64,000 nt of DNA from Fistulifera solaris (Eukaryota; Bacillariophyta; Bacillariophyceae; Naviculales; Stauroneidaceae). Positions 9,839 through 22,400 of this stretch are shown here, in pieces. The notes beneath the pieces are model-generated. The model searched no databases. It saw only the letters and a list, made by a program, of their open reading frames with translations, and was not told the origin of the DNA. The stretch covers positions 1,302,001 to 1,366,000 of the forward strand of contig AP026126.1 of assembly GCA_030295235.1 (NCBI GenBank), written 5' to 3'. Position 1 is the stretch's first letter. Each line of letters starts with the position of its first letter. The position numbers were made by a program, and so were the translations under genes.

Positions 9839-12800
9839 ATGGCATCTACCCAAGGCCAGTTCGCGGCGCAGTTGGCGGACTTTTGGAAAGATGACTTTGC
9901 TCCCCTGGAAGCGGCCGGCCGTGCCGTTTTGAATTGTCTTCGTGAAGACGAAGCTGCTTCGGATGCCGATCTGTATCGTCGTATTGCCAACTCTTCTACC
10001 GGATCTCATGCCTACTTTGAAGACGACGATTCGAAAATTGCGCTGCAGTGGAAACATGTGCAATCCGATCCGCTGCCCGTATTGCTGTCGCAGCAATTGT
10101 CTACGGTACAAAGTCACTCGTTGATGGGATTGTTGGCCCCTGCATCACTGGCGTGGATGAGTGTTGATCACAAACTGTATTTGTGGTCGTTTCAGAGAAA
10201 CGTGCCGAACGAATCGTTGCTGTGCTTTGAAATTCCGAGTCAACAGTGTGTGGTTAGTGTCGGATTGGTGCAACCCAAAAAGGTGCGTACACGAAATCAT
10301 CGAATTAGGGATTCTAGCCAAAAGCGATCGGGTGCTCATGTTCTATTTGTCACCAAAGGTGTCTTTAAGGATGATGTCAAATGGGGAATCGTTGTCACAA
10401 CACCCGAAGAAATATTCTTTTGTGCATTAGTTCACTGTAACCCATCAAACCCCGATTTCAGCGGCGTGGCGTGGCGATTGGTCCCCACCAGCTTTACCTT
10501 GCCGACGGATGGAGTGCGTATTTTATCCATTGCGGGTACACAGTCGGGACGCATTTTTCTGGGTGGGGATGATGGGTGCGTATACGAAATGTCGTATGAA
10601 GGACGTATTCCCGACAAAAACAATCCAGTGCTCGTGATCTCGAAATCTATTTAGATCGGTTTTATGAAAATGGCGAGAAATTACCCAATGTGGTTATCAC
10701 AGACGCGGAAGACAGGGTTCTCCAAGAGAATAAGGCGGAACCGCTCTCTTTTGGGAAACGCGCGTGGAGTGCGATCTCCGGTGATGATGAAGCTTATGAG
10801 AAGCAACCACGCAAGGTCCGAAAACTCAATCGCACTTCCGACTCTTTTCTGCGAGCCATACTTCCTGATTTTATCAGTAATCAAGCGGCGGCTTTGTTTG
10901 GCGGGAAGAATGCTACGGGTGGTGGAGGTATCGTACAAATTGCGGTGGATGAGGAGCGACAAACGCTCTACACTTTGGGGGTCAAGGGTTGGATTTGTGC
11001 CTTTGATTTACGATCTCAGTCATCGAGTGGCGACATTCGGTTGGCTTCGGTAATGGACACCGTAAAAACTTCTCGATTATATTTGGAAGCGGTGTCTCGG
11101 GGGCAGGTCATCCCACCGAATACGTTACATTCTTCTGTGCTCGGGACGTTGGTTTTCCCCGGGGGTAGCCAAGCAGCCCAAAGCGGCGTAGGAGGTATGG
11201 ACGGAGCGCGCAATATTTTGAAAATTGCTATTTCCCCGGCAGATAGGTCCAGTGCAAGTTCATGTGTTGGTGAAAATGTTTTGAAGCCTGTATCCATACA
11301 AGTGGTTGCACCATCCGAAAGTTCTCGTGTCACTCTTGTCGCTATAACACAAGGGGGCTTGCGACTCTACATATCTTCGTTAGCCCCCAGTGTTTTTAAT
11401 CATGGAACTGCGTCTGCTTTACAAAGTAATGGAATGGTCAGGACCATGTCGAACATATTAGCGCCTCACACACGGTTGACTTTTTGCCACATGCGAGCAC
11501 CGCCTATGAAAAACTCAGAAAAAGGAGTTTTAGATACATCTAGTCCAGTAGAAGGAGCAATTCTGCCACGGTATTCATCGCCTCTCAAAATCAACGCTGC
11601 TTGGTATGAAAAGGGAAACTTTGTCGCCGCTGTTGAAGGAAACTACTCGGCATCGAAGGGCCGAATGGATGAAAACCCATCGAACAATCAAAAGAGAGGC
11701 GACATCATTGTTGCAACTTCTCCTGATGCTTCACGCCATCTTGCTACGTTGTCCCGTTTATCCGGTGAGAATGGAACCAAGGAAAATAGCGATGACAAAG
11801 AGCGTTTTCTTAGTGTTGGCGGAATTAGCGAGGCTGTCTCGTTTCCGATGTCCATGGCTCTCGGAATTCGAGATAGGGATTCAGTGACACCCGGGGGAGC
11901 AATATGGCAAATCGCTTCACTTCAAGAAGGTCGCTCACCATTATTCGAGTTGCTGGTAAATTCCATGACACCATCCGAATCGGAGCTTGGTATAGGACCG
12001 CCCCCGCTTTCTATCCGTCTTCAAGGACGGGTAAGACAGGGAATGACACAAATCAGTCGAACCATAACTCCTCGACTGATCTTGTTGATTTAAAACTTTC
12101 GTCAGCAGCTCTTTCTGTTGTTGGAAGCGTTCTGGGTAAGCTACTACTTGCGAGGCCCATTTCGATGAACGGCATGCCAGCCCAAATTGCGTCAACTTCG
12201 ACCGGTGAGAACGCGATTTCACGAGGAAAACACGATTGCTATAGAATCTCCTCGCGTGATGCTTCCAATGGCTTCAGTTCGACTGCAGAAGAAAGATCTG
12301 GTGCTGTGAGCAACATTGCGTATACTGCAGGTAGTCAATCTCCTCTAAGATCAGCTAGGTTGCGACAGGGTTTACTTAAACCTCCTGCAACGTCGTTAAA
12401 CTTATTTTCGACGCAACATCTTGACCATCGTCCAAGGGAAATTGTCGCTGTTAATGCTGGCGGACTTCATTACTTTCAATTAGAGGGACATCTGCACCAA
12501 CTTGCCAATGCTATTCTATCTGCTAGAGAGCGAGTTAGGGATGATGCCACCGTTACGAGATTCTTTTCAGGGTTTGGCTACAAGGAAGGTTGTGCCATGT
12601 GCATCACGTTGGCAATTGGATGTGTTGAAGTAAGCAATGCGGATTTGAGGCGTCTTGCAATGGATGCTGCTTTCGCAAGGGCGTTGGCACCGAGACTCAT
12701 TCCATCAGAGGAATTCAATACGAAAAATAGTTCCAGCCGAAGTGTTGTTACAACTGGAACATCTGATCCCATAGTTCCTAAAGGCTTCGAATTCAAACCA

Positions 12801-15428
12801 TCTGCCCTTTGCGAGTCTCTTTATTCAACGCTTTCCCGTCTTGTTCGTCCAGTTTGGAACAAGCCAGTCGTTGTGGTAACGGAGGGGCCTTTCATTAAAC
12901 GCCAATGGTCAAAAATAGCTTTGCAAGCTCCGGCTAAAGTCGAAATACTACTTAATGAAACAACACTTGAAGAGATCAGTCGTCCTCTCCGAAATCTTCA
13001 GTGTGAAGTGCGATCCAGGTTGTTTCGGGCTGTGGCCTCTATTCCTGGAAGCGCTCAGCCGAATTCAATGGAAATCGATGCGATGGACGGGTGGTCAGAT
13101 GATAGTCAATACTTAACAAGGGCATTACAATACCACAACCAGTCCCGCACAATTCAAAATGGAACGGTAACGAGCCTTTCAGTCGAAGAAGCTGAGAGTA
13201 TTGCACGGCTAATCGAAGAGAAGAATATCCATTCGTTGTACCGATTACTTTCTCGCGTCGTTCAGCTTTTAAATCTTCTTTTTTTGCTTCGTCGTGCTCA
13301 GATATCGACTGAACTTCATGAAGTCGATTGGGGTATGCTGCATGGATTTACTTTCTGGCAACTTGTGGGCACGTTGGAAGGCCAAGATCGTTTGGAATCT
13401 ATGCTCAATGCACTTGTAACTTACTCCGCATCGGACGATTCAGGGACAAAGAGCTTAACTGCTCAAGCTGATGATTTGGTTGATAAGCTAGGAGATCAGT
13501 GCTATCTCTTCTTTCACCTGGATCGCGACTTGCATACTCTGGGCTCAGAAAGGCAGCTCAAGCTCTCAACTGCCACCCCGAGTCCGCGCTTCGTCGCGAG
13601 CTAAAGCAAGCTGCAAAGTTTAAATTTAAGCAGGCTGCTCAACATTGGCGAAGTGCAACTCTTGTCACAGGTCATGCCATTCATACGAAAGAGAAAGAGA
13701 GCTACAAAGTAATTGCCCAGCGTGCTATACAATACGGCAGTCCTCTTGCTATGGCCGTTGCCAAACTTATCCAATTGGAAGATGTCGACACAGCCGTCGA
13801 TGTGTGTCTTAGTGTGGCTTCGAATTTCCGTAGAATTGGTGGAGGCAGAGAGACGACTGGTTTTGAACTTCAATCGATTGCGAGCCAACCGACTGACAAA
13901 CTTAGTTGGGAACACTATCTTTACCATAAGCGACCTGATCAAGTCGAGACCGGTGTGAGCCAAAGTACAAGTTCTAAAGGATCTCGTCATTCCGCTGCTT
14001 ATGGAACAGATGTCAGCTCTGAAGATGTTGTGGCGACGTGCTATGCCTTGATCTTTTACCACCTTTCATTTCTTTTGAAATCCCCTCATCAGTTGCTGGC
14101 TCGGTCAATGCTTGAGGTGTGTTCCTCGTCTACAGATAGCAAATTTTTGGAGGCCTTCTACTCATACATGTTGGAAAGTGGCAATGAAGATATTTTGCTA
14201 AGAATTGTCAGCACGGATCTGGAAGAGTGGCTAAGAAAGAAGGAGGATCAGGATTTGCTTTGGCGTTACCTCAGTATCCAAGGACGACAACTAGAGGCGG
14301 GTCAAGAATTATTCTTGAGAGGATGCGCCAAAGACTTGAAACTTCCCTTGAGTACCCGAATCGAGTATCTATCGAAAGCTTTAAGTGCGTTACGCATAGC
14401 GATGAAGGACGCCCATGGAATGGGCGAGATAGGTCACAAGGTAGACGAAGTCGACGAATCTCTTCAAGTCGCACGCATCCAAAGTCAAATCTTGCAGGCC
14501 ATCGAGTCGTCTACGAGTGATTGGCGTTCCGAGATATCTGAGGAGAAGATTGATGCGCTGAAATTCAGCCTTGTAAATGTGTCAGATCTTTACAATGACT
14601 ATGCGGTAGCGTTGGAGCTCTACGAATGCTGTTTACAGATCCGACATATTTGCCGACACGATGACCCCGACGCTACTCGCTTTTTGTGGAAGCACATTAT
14701 CTGTAAGGAATTTCTCCCGTGTGCCACACGTAGTGACGAAATCTGTCAGTTCCTTAAGGGCTGGGTGGCGGAAATCGGACGAGATGCTGAGGTTGTCCCT
14801 ATCTCAATCGTGAATAACGGATCCGGGTCCAACTTTTGTGTGTTTGAAAACGGTGATTGGATCAAGCAAGTCGAAGACAAAGTAGTTGACCTAGGACAAC
14901 AGCTGTACGGGAAAGGAAGAGACTATGTCGCTCCGCCGAAATTGCTCTTGTCGTATTTGGATGGTAGGTAATGTTCATCTTCCATCTTTCGCTTTTCCAA
15001 AAAAGCTGGCACTCACTCTCTCTCTGAATCTCTCTGAAACAGAACTGTGCGGTGCGTTACCCGATATTCTTCGTCCGGAATGGCCCCTGATTATTCTGGC
15101 TCGAATTGGAGTTCCTTATCTTAGTATCTTGGACACCTTTGAAACGTTGAACCGTTATGAAATTCACGGTTTTGTAAGGGAGCAGGATGACGAGAGATGG
15201 AAAAGAGAAATGCACGCTATCATTGAGCTTTTGCGACATTGGGTTGCTTCCGCGCGTTCAGCAGCGAAAGACAGCAAAGCTTGGCAAGAACTTTTCCGTT
15301 CCCTGACATCTGGGAAGCTCATGCCTAAAATTGACGACCTACGGATCCAACTTGAAACCCATTCCAATACAGCCGCCTTGCAAGAAAGTATCCGTGTTAT
15401 TGCGCACGAAATCCAAAGTATAGCGTAG
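9839..15428 (+). CDS. Nucleoporin Nup155/Nup170, inner-ring scaffold of the nuclear pore
   Basis: A structural component of the inner ring of the nuclear pore complex: N-terminal beta-propeller, then a long alpha-solenoid. Family-like segments are GLLAPASLAWMSVDHKLYLWSF in the propeller, LEIYLDRFYENGEK, AVNAGGLHYFQLEG, FFSGFGYKEGCAMCI, SRLAYSGLRKAAQALN, CYALIFYHL and the C-terminal GALPDILRPEWPLIIL. Length after joining, about 1830 residues, is somewhat longer than the animal protein (~1390), mostly from Ser/Asn-rich loops. One intron at 14964-15042 (GTAGGT...ACAG). The first ATG in frame is 9839 (MASTQGQF). Three one-base shortfalls in runs (near 10618, 12003, 13513) split the frame. Confidence 0.85.
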
Positions 15429-15835
15429 ATGTTTGACGACTAGCCTTATGCTTTTTCCTTTCCTTGTGCATCGAACTTCCTTTGCTTCTTCTTTTACTTT
15501 GCACAGCAAGGGGCTCGCCTTACAACAAATGTTGTGCTGTCATGTGGAACACAAACATGATACGAAACTCTTGTCTTTTTCATTCCATGATGTAGTCCCT
15601 TTAAATAATGGCAGATTACGGGACTGAAATCTAATTGAATCACATATTGCGTTAACCAACACTTTACCGTATACTTCGAGAAACAGATTCTACCTGGTGG
15701 GACGGAAAGACGAAGCCCAGAACCAAGGAAGTTTTTAGCACGCAGAACGCAGAAGCGGGACGACGATGATGATCTCTCTAGATTTTCCTCTTTCCTCATC
15801 AGATTCTTGCAAATTAAGACACAAAGAAAGGAAGG
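15429..15835. other. Intergenic, no gene seen
   Basis: About 400 bp between Nup155 and the desulfurase-TtcA gene, presumably the terminator of the first and promoter of the second. I see no RNA gene or repeat. Confidence 0.5.
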
Positions 15836-18800
15836 ATGAAGCTTGAAGAACACCGTGTTAATAGTCAAAGCACTGGAACCGACAACCTCATTCTTGAATG
15901 CGGAACTAGTCTCGCCGAGCGCGAACATCGTGCGGAGAGCGAAAGCGCAAAAACCGACCGTAGTTCTTTTGAGTCCATTGCGGCACTCCGCGCTCATGTT
16001 GCAAATGATGTCGTAACTTCCCAGCAGCGGTACACGACCTTTGCTTCTCCGTTCGAACTGGTTCGTGACTCAGCAACATCGGGGAGCCACAGGTTCTTGG
16101 ATGTCCCTCTCGTGTACGCCGATCAAACCGCTTCCAATCGTCCTCTTGAAAGCATCGAGAACTACATCCAACAAACTTGTTTACCACTTTATGGAAACAC
16201 ACATACAAACACAAGCATCACTGGAAGTCAAAGTACTGCTTTTGTCGCAGAAGCTCGCCAAATTGTGGCCGAAGAAACGAATGCCAAGGTGACAGGGAAA
16301 GCGAGTCTAGATGTAGTTCTTTTCGCGTAAGTGGCAGTCGATTCTCGTCGTCCGTTCCGATCCGTGATTCTCATACAATTGAATTTATACAGGGGGGAAT
16401 GGAGCAACTGCAAGTGTCGAATTGTTAATTGACTGTTTGGGTGTTCGACATGCTTGTCAGGAACGGTCCACGCGTCCCGTCGTTTTTATCGGCCCCTACG
16501 AACATCATTCGAATCTTGTTCCGTGGCGTGAGACTGGATGCGAAATTATCATGGTTCCTGAATGTTCGAATGCTACTGATATCGACTTTGATGCTCTCGA
16601 CCGTCTACTCGCTAGGCCGGAATACAATGGACGCTTGAAAATGGGAACCTTTTCCGCGGCGTCCAACATTACCGGGAAGATCAGCGATGTTGACCGCATT
16701 GCCGCCACGCTGCACAAATACGGGGCATTAGCGTTCTTTGACTATGCTACGGGTGCTTCCTATATGAAGATGGACATGAATCCACCGCCATCGGAAAAAT
16801 ACCCATTCCCTGCTTCTACTGCCAAAGACGCGATTTTTATCAGTCCACACAAAATGATAGGAGGAGTCGGTACTCCAGGTGTTCTGATCATTAAGAAGCA
16901 TCTTGTCAACCAGAGTAATGCACCGCATAGGTCAGGAGGTGGAACTGTCTTTTATGTCACTAGCGAGCATCACCGCTTTCTTGGCAACAGAATTGAGCGT
17001 TATGAAGGCGGTACTCCAAACGTATCTGGAATCATTCGGACGGGACTTACTTTTTGACGAAAAGAAAGATTGAGAAGGAATACGAACGTTTGGTTTCTCA
17101 AAATGTCAATTTGCCCCTTACAGTTGAAGACTTCGACTGTGCCGAATACGAACGCATTTCGACGTTTTTAGCCCAGAATGCGCCGAATCTTGTGTTGTTG
17201 GGAAAAGGCACCGGTTCGCGACATCTCCCTATCTTCTCGTTTCTTATTCGTTTCCAAGGTAGATTTCTGCACTTCAACTATGTCTGTGCAATATTGAATG
17301 ACGTCTTTGGAATCCAGACCAGAGGTGGTTGCATGTGTTCGGGACCATTTGCACAGAGTTTGCTTGGTTTGACTTACAAGAATGCAAACGGAGTCGATGC
17401 TCCCAACGAATTCAACAAAGAGATTGAGGATGCATTGATAAAGCATAAAGAACGTGCCGAACTTCTTCGTCCCGGTTTTACAAGACTGAGCCTTCCGTTT
17501 AAAGGATTGCTTGACTTTGAAGTTGAATACATCTTGAATGCTTTGGTTTGGGTGGCTAAACACGGTTGGGCGTTGATGTGCCAATATCGGTGCAACCACC
17601 GCACTGGAGAGGTACGATTTTCTCATCTTTGCGTTGTGACTCATCGTTTCTATTTACTCACACACACATGACTTGTAGTGGCGTCACTCTAATCGTCAGG
17701 GGAAACCACTTGGACGGGAAGAGAGAAAATGGCTGAGTCATTTTGACTTAAAAAGCGACAAACAAGTTCGTTTAATGAAAGATAACACGGACGAGTATGC
17801 CACTTTGTTAAAACATACGTTGGCAAATGCCAATACATTGCTTGATGTTGCAGTGACAGATCAGCGGAGCATATCACAGGCATTGAAAATGATGGATTCC
17901 GAAATTATTAAGGGGGAGGATGATAACATGAACCTAGAGAGTCTGCGATGGTACGCTTATCCTAAGGAATGCGCAATGCTTCTATCATCTCGCAAATATG
18001 ATGAAGCCGTCCAACTGGAAATGCCTTTGCTGGGTGCCATGAAGCCAAATTGCGTGAAAAATCGGAGGCTGTCGCCGAAGCGAGGTAATGAGGCTAGTTT
18101 TGATTCTGCGAACGAATCGACCTCCAGTTCTGATGTAAGCGCTAAGAAGCAGAAAGTAGAAAAAAATCCAGATCCTTTTGCTACGGAAATAAACAATGCG
18201 AACGTCAAAGAGAAGAAAACCCCAAGAGATTGTTCCACGTGGGGCAAAGGAGAAATGGTACCTGTCCTCGCAAACTCAAAAGAACAGACATCTACTTCTG
18301 CGTCTATGTGTCTTGGTAAAGAGCCAATAGTTGGGAACAAAAGTTTCAGCACATCAAACCTCCTGCCAAGATGATGCGGCTGATTAATCAAGCGATCGTC
18401 CAATGGGACATGATAAATGAAGGAGACAAACTTCTTCTCGGTTTATCGGGAGGAAAGGATTCGCTCAGTCTCTTACACGCATTACTTGAAGTCAGGAGAA
18501 AGCACCCGGTGAAGTTTGAACTTGAAGTTTGCACTATTGATCCAATGACTCCCTCTTTCGATCCATCATCGCTCATTCCCTATGTTGAATCTCTGGGACT
18601 GAAGTACCATTACATTCGCGACGACATCGTCTCTAGGGCTAGCTCGTCGGGAAAGGACGGCAAGATGGTGTGTATTCTTTCATGTTCACTGCTTAACTCT
18701 TCTACAATTGCTTTGCTTATGTTCTTTATTTAGGTGTCTTCGCTATGCGCATACTGCGCAAGGATGAAAAGGGGCAACCTTTACTCCTGTGCTCGGAAGA

Positions 18801-19447
18801 ACAACTGCAACAAGCTAGTCTTAGCCCAGCACCTCGATGATTGTGCTGAGTCATTTATGATGAGTGTAATGCACAATGGTTTTCTGCGGACGATGAAAGC
18901 AAATTACAAAATTAATTCTGGGGATCTTTCGGTTATACGTCCTATGGTATACTGTCGTGAGAGTTTAATGACAGAATTTGCGAAATCCGTTAGTCTCCCT
19001 GTCATTAACGAAAACTGTCCAGCTTGCTTCGAAGAACCAAAAGAGCGGGCGCGCATCAAGAAGTTGCTGAGCCGAGAGGAGAATCTTTATCCTAATTTTT
19101 ATGACAACATACGGCGGTCCCTCCTTCCCTTGATGCATGATGATGCGACGTCTATACTGCGGTGTTATACTGATGAAGTTGTTTCGAAAAGTCGGAAAAA
19201 TGCTAAGGTTGCTACCCGCGCCGTAGACGATGAAGATATAAAAATTTCAACTGACTCTTTGACGAAGGTATCAGAAGAAGAGCTCGTCAAAGAGCTGGCA
19301 AGGAGGAAAGCTGATCGTTTCCGGCTTTCTGGTTCAATGAAACGAGTTGACGACAGCGACATGTCGGGAATTCCTGATCCAACTGGTCAGATGTGTTCGT
19401 TAAATGGAGGGAACGGCACCATTCCATGCACAGAGCTCATGGAGTAA
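15836..19447 (+). CDS. Fusion: class V aminotransferase (cysteine-desulfurase-like) + TtcA-type tRNA thiolation domain
   Basis: The N-terminal half is a PLP-dependent class V aminotransferase: YADQTASNRPLESIE, LPLYGNTHTN, AFFDYATGA, the PLP lysine in SPHKMIGG (~16845) and a candidate persulfide cysteine in RGGCMCSGPF (~17330). The C-terminal half is TtcA-like: PP-loop SGGKDS (~18450), CAYCARMKRG and CPACFEEPKERAR (candidate Fe-S cysteines), VLAQHLDDCAESF, VIRPMVY. TtcA makes 2-thiocytidine in tRNA and needs sulfur from a desulfurase. Introns: 16327-16392, 17612-17678 and 18668-18733, all 66-67 bp. A 250-residue low-complexity linker joins the halves with no intergenic space. One-base run discrepancies occur at 16393 (one G too many), 17051 and 18345 (one T short each); the last lies just before the TtcA start, so the fusion rests on it being an error. 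Alternative: two overlapping genes with a second ATG at 18371. Confidence 0.8.
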
Positions 19448-19465
19448 CTCATGTAACGCGAATGT

Positions 19466-22400
19466 CTAGTCAAAGCTATCAACTTCACCTCGTCTTGCAA
19501 GAGACTCAACCTCTTCATCTAAATGTTCCGTTTCCCGAGCGGCTTCGAGTAGTTTTTGAGTCCGAGAGCGCGATTCCATCAGTTTTTCCCGCTGCCTTCG
19601 CGCCCATTCGTCGGCATCTCTACTCATTAACGCTATCCTTTCTTCGGGGAGTAGTTCTTTCATATCCCGGCTTAGTTGAAGTAGCTTGTTTGTCATGTCT
19701 CCAAGGACGTTAGCCCCAGCAAAGTTGCCCCGTACGCTATCACCGAGAGATCCGACGATGTTGTCGACAACCTGTACGAACGGGCGAACGTCCAGTGAAG
19801 GCATCACATCTATCAATTGCTTGAGAAGTAGTCTCCTCTCAACAGCGGTTTCCATCCGTAAAACATACCCTATGTGATCAATGTACCTATTTATACCTCG
19901 GGCCAATTCAGCATAAACACCTTGCTGTACAATTTTTAGCACATGCAACCACTGATTGTGCTCGGGATCATCGAGAAGTCCAGCGCGAGCAAGTTTTGCT
20001 TCCTCTTCGGCAACTGCGTATTTCAAATACGCGACAAATGCATCATCAAACAACGGTCTCATTTCTCTCACACCGTCAGTCAAAGCTTGTGCTGTCTCTT
20101 CTTCCGTGTTGTGTTTGGGGTCCATAGCTATCTTGCATATCGATCTAATGACTTCCAATTGTTGAGCCTCTAACTGAGCACCAAGAGCCCGCGCCTCTTT
20201 TAGAAGCAGCTGAGCAGCAACAACTAATCCTCCAAGAAGCTGACGCTCCCGCGAACTAGTTGTTTCGATGGAATCGTCGCCTCGGCGCATAGCTTCCAGG
20301 TCACGATCAGCCATCAGGGCGAGTCTCTCTTTCACAAGTGTCACAAAATTGTCAGAGAGCAACAAATCTTTGTAGTTGGAAGTAATTTCATTATGCCTCT
20401 CCTCTGGTTGATCCCATAACTCATCTAAAAGCATCTGTAGCTGCGAAGATTCTTTCATCTTTAACAAAGGATTGTCAATGAGTCCGATATCCACTGCTTC
20501 AGCCATAAGCGTTCGCATATTTTGCACTTGCTTGTCAGTTAACTGTCGATTCCCAACAAAATAAGTCGTCAGGCTGGTCCCGTCAAGCAATTCCTCTTTG
20601 ACTTCTTTCATTTTCTGGAGTACTTCCGATGCGAATTGCGCTTGTCTTAAAGCTTCGTCTAATTCTTTTGGCAGCCGTATCGTGCCTGTTCCTGGTGAGG
20701 CCCCAGGCCAGTTCACTGCGGTCTCCGGATCCACATTCGGATTGTAGACTTCTGGGCCGGAGAAAATGTCAAAGAGCGGTGCCTTCAAAGGTCCATCCAA
20801 TTCTTCATCGGGAGACTTGTTGATACGAATCTCAAGTTCCGCCAACTCGTCATCTAATATACGGGCGTGACTAGATATGGAGTTTTCGAGTGCAATGAGA
20901 TTATCCACCTCGTTCTTATTTTCCATATTTTCTTCTTCGCTGAAAGCCCCTGATGTTTCAATTTTACTAAGACGACCGTCTGCAATGTTTTCTCCCGCCT
21001 CAAACATGCGCCGAAGCTCTTCTTCAATTGTCATCGTCTTAATATTTATTGTTTCAGCAGTTCTCGTCCTCACCTCTACGGCAGCTTTATCGGCCACATC
21101 GGACATGAGACGATCTTCGCGCCTCTGCCGTTGTTCCCGAAGTAAATCTTTTGCCTTCTCAAAAGCCCCACTAACGAATCCAGCGCCTAATGTACTTTCA
21201 TTGTCCTGCTCGTCGCCAAATTTCATGACCTGATTCAACAATTCCTCAGGTGTGAGTTCTTCGCCTTGTTCTGACATCTCCAACAACGCGTCCTGAGCTG
21301 CTTTGATCATTTCCTTTTGCTGCGGATCTGTAATGTCATTTGGGTCATTCACCAGGTCCTGATCGGAAAAAACAGCATCACCACCCGCATCCTGGCGAAT
21401 ATTCAGGTTGAGGTTTCGTGCCATCGGTTCATTTAGTGAACTCTCTTCGATTGCTGACGACTTTGCCTGATCCTTTAAATAGTCGGCCGGCCTTGAAATC
21501 GTTTGCATGAATGCTCGCGGCTTTCCAGTTGCAGAGCGATCTAAACTTGCAGGTCTGTAAGACAACACATCCATCCCTATTGGCGAAGCCTTGTCGCCAT
21601 CAAGTCTTTCTGGTTCGTTGTCCTCCTCCTCCGGTATTCGAATGAGCCCAGATTCATACGTATCCTCGGGTAAGCTGGTACTTCTGGCGCTCTTTTCCCG
21701 CATTTTCTCAGCAGCTCTTTTGGCTGCATCCACTGCGTGATTCCCACTACCAGTTCGTTTGGCATTACGCTCAGCGGCCAACTTGGCTTGCTGTACAGCG
21801 AAATCGAGTCCAGGCGGATTCGCTCTACTGTTTGTTGATGACGAAGAGGATGCCGTACTTTTCTTCACTTCTAAAGTCCGTTGAACGGTAGCTTGTTGCC
21901 GTTTCGAAACGATTTCAGCGTCTGTAAAGCCTGGTTTGGGAGTCGATTGTTGTTGTGATTTGTCATCATCATTGCCCAGTATTTCCGCTAGAATCGATTG
22001 CCGACCTTCCAAGTACGAGTTCGACTTTGTTGATCCAAATGATATTTTTCCCGACATGTATTTTTCTAACCCTCGATCCAGAGCTTTCAAAATCTGTTTC
22101 TCTGAATCCTCAAAGAGGTTCCGTAAGAGCGGAGGCAGCGACTTTCCCGTTTGTGGTCGCTTCCCTACAACGACCATGGCCAAGTTGGTAGTCGTTGATT
22201 GATCTTCCGGAAAGACAGCGACCACTTGAACTTCTAAACATGTCTGATCTGATGAAGGCGAAAGGGACGAGTCCCACTGAACAACACTTTTGAGTCCTCG
22301 ATCGTCTTCGCCTCGTATACCATGGGAAGCCGAGGAGGAAGTTGAAAATGATCTTGTAGGTATTCGACCAGCGTACTCAAAAAAAAGATGTGAATTGATG

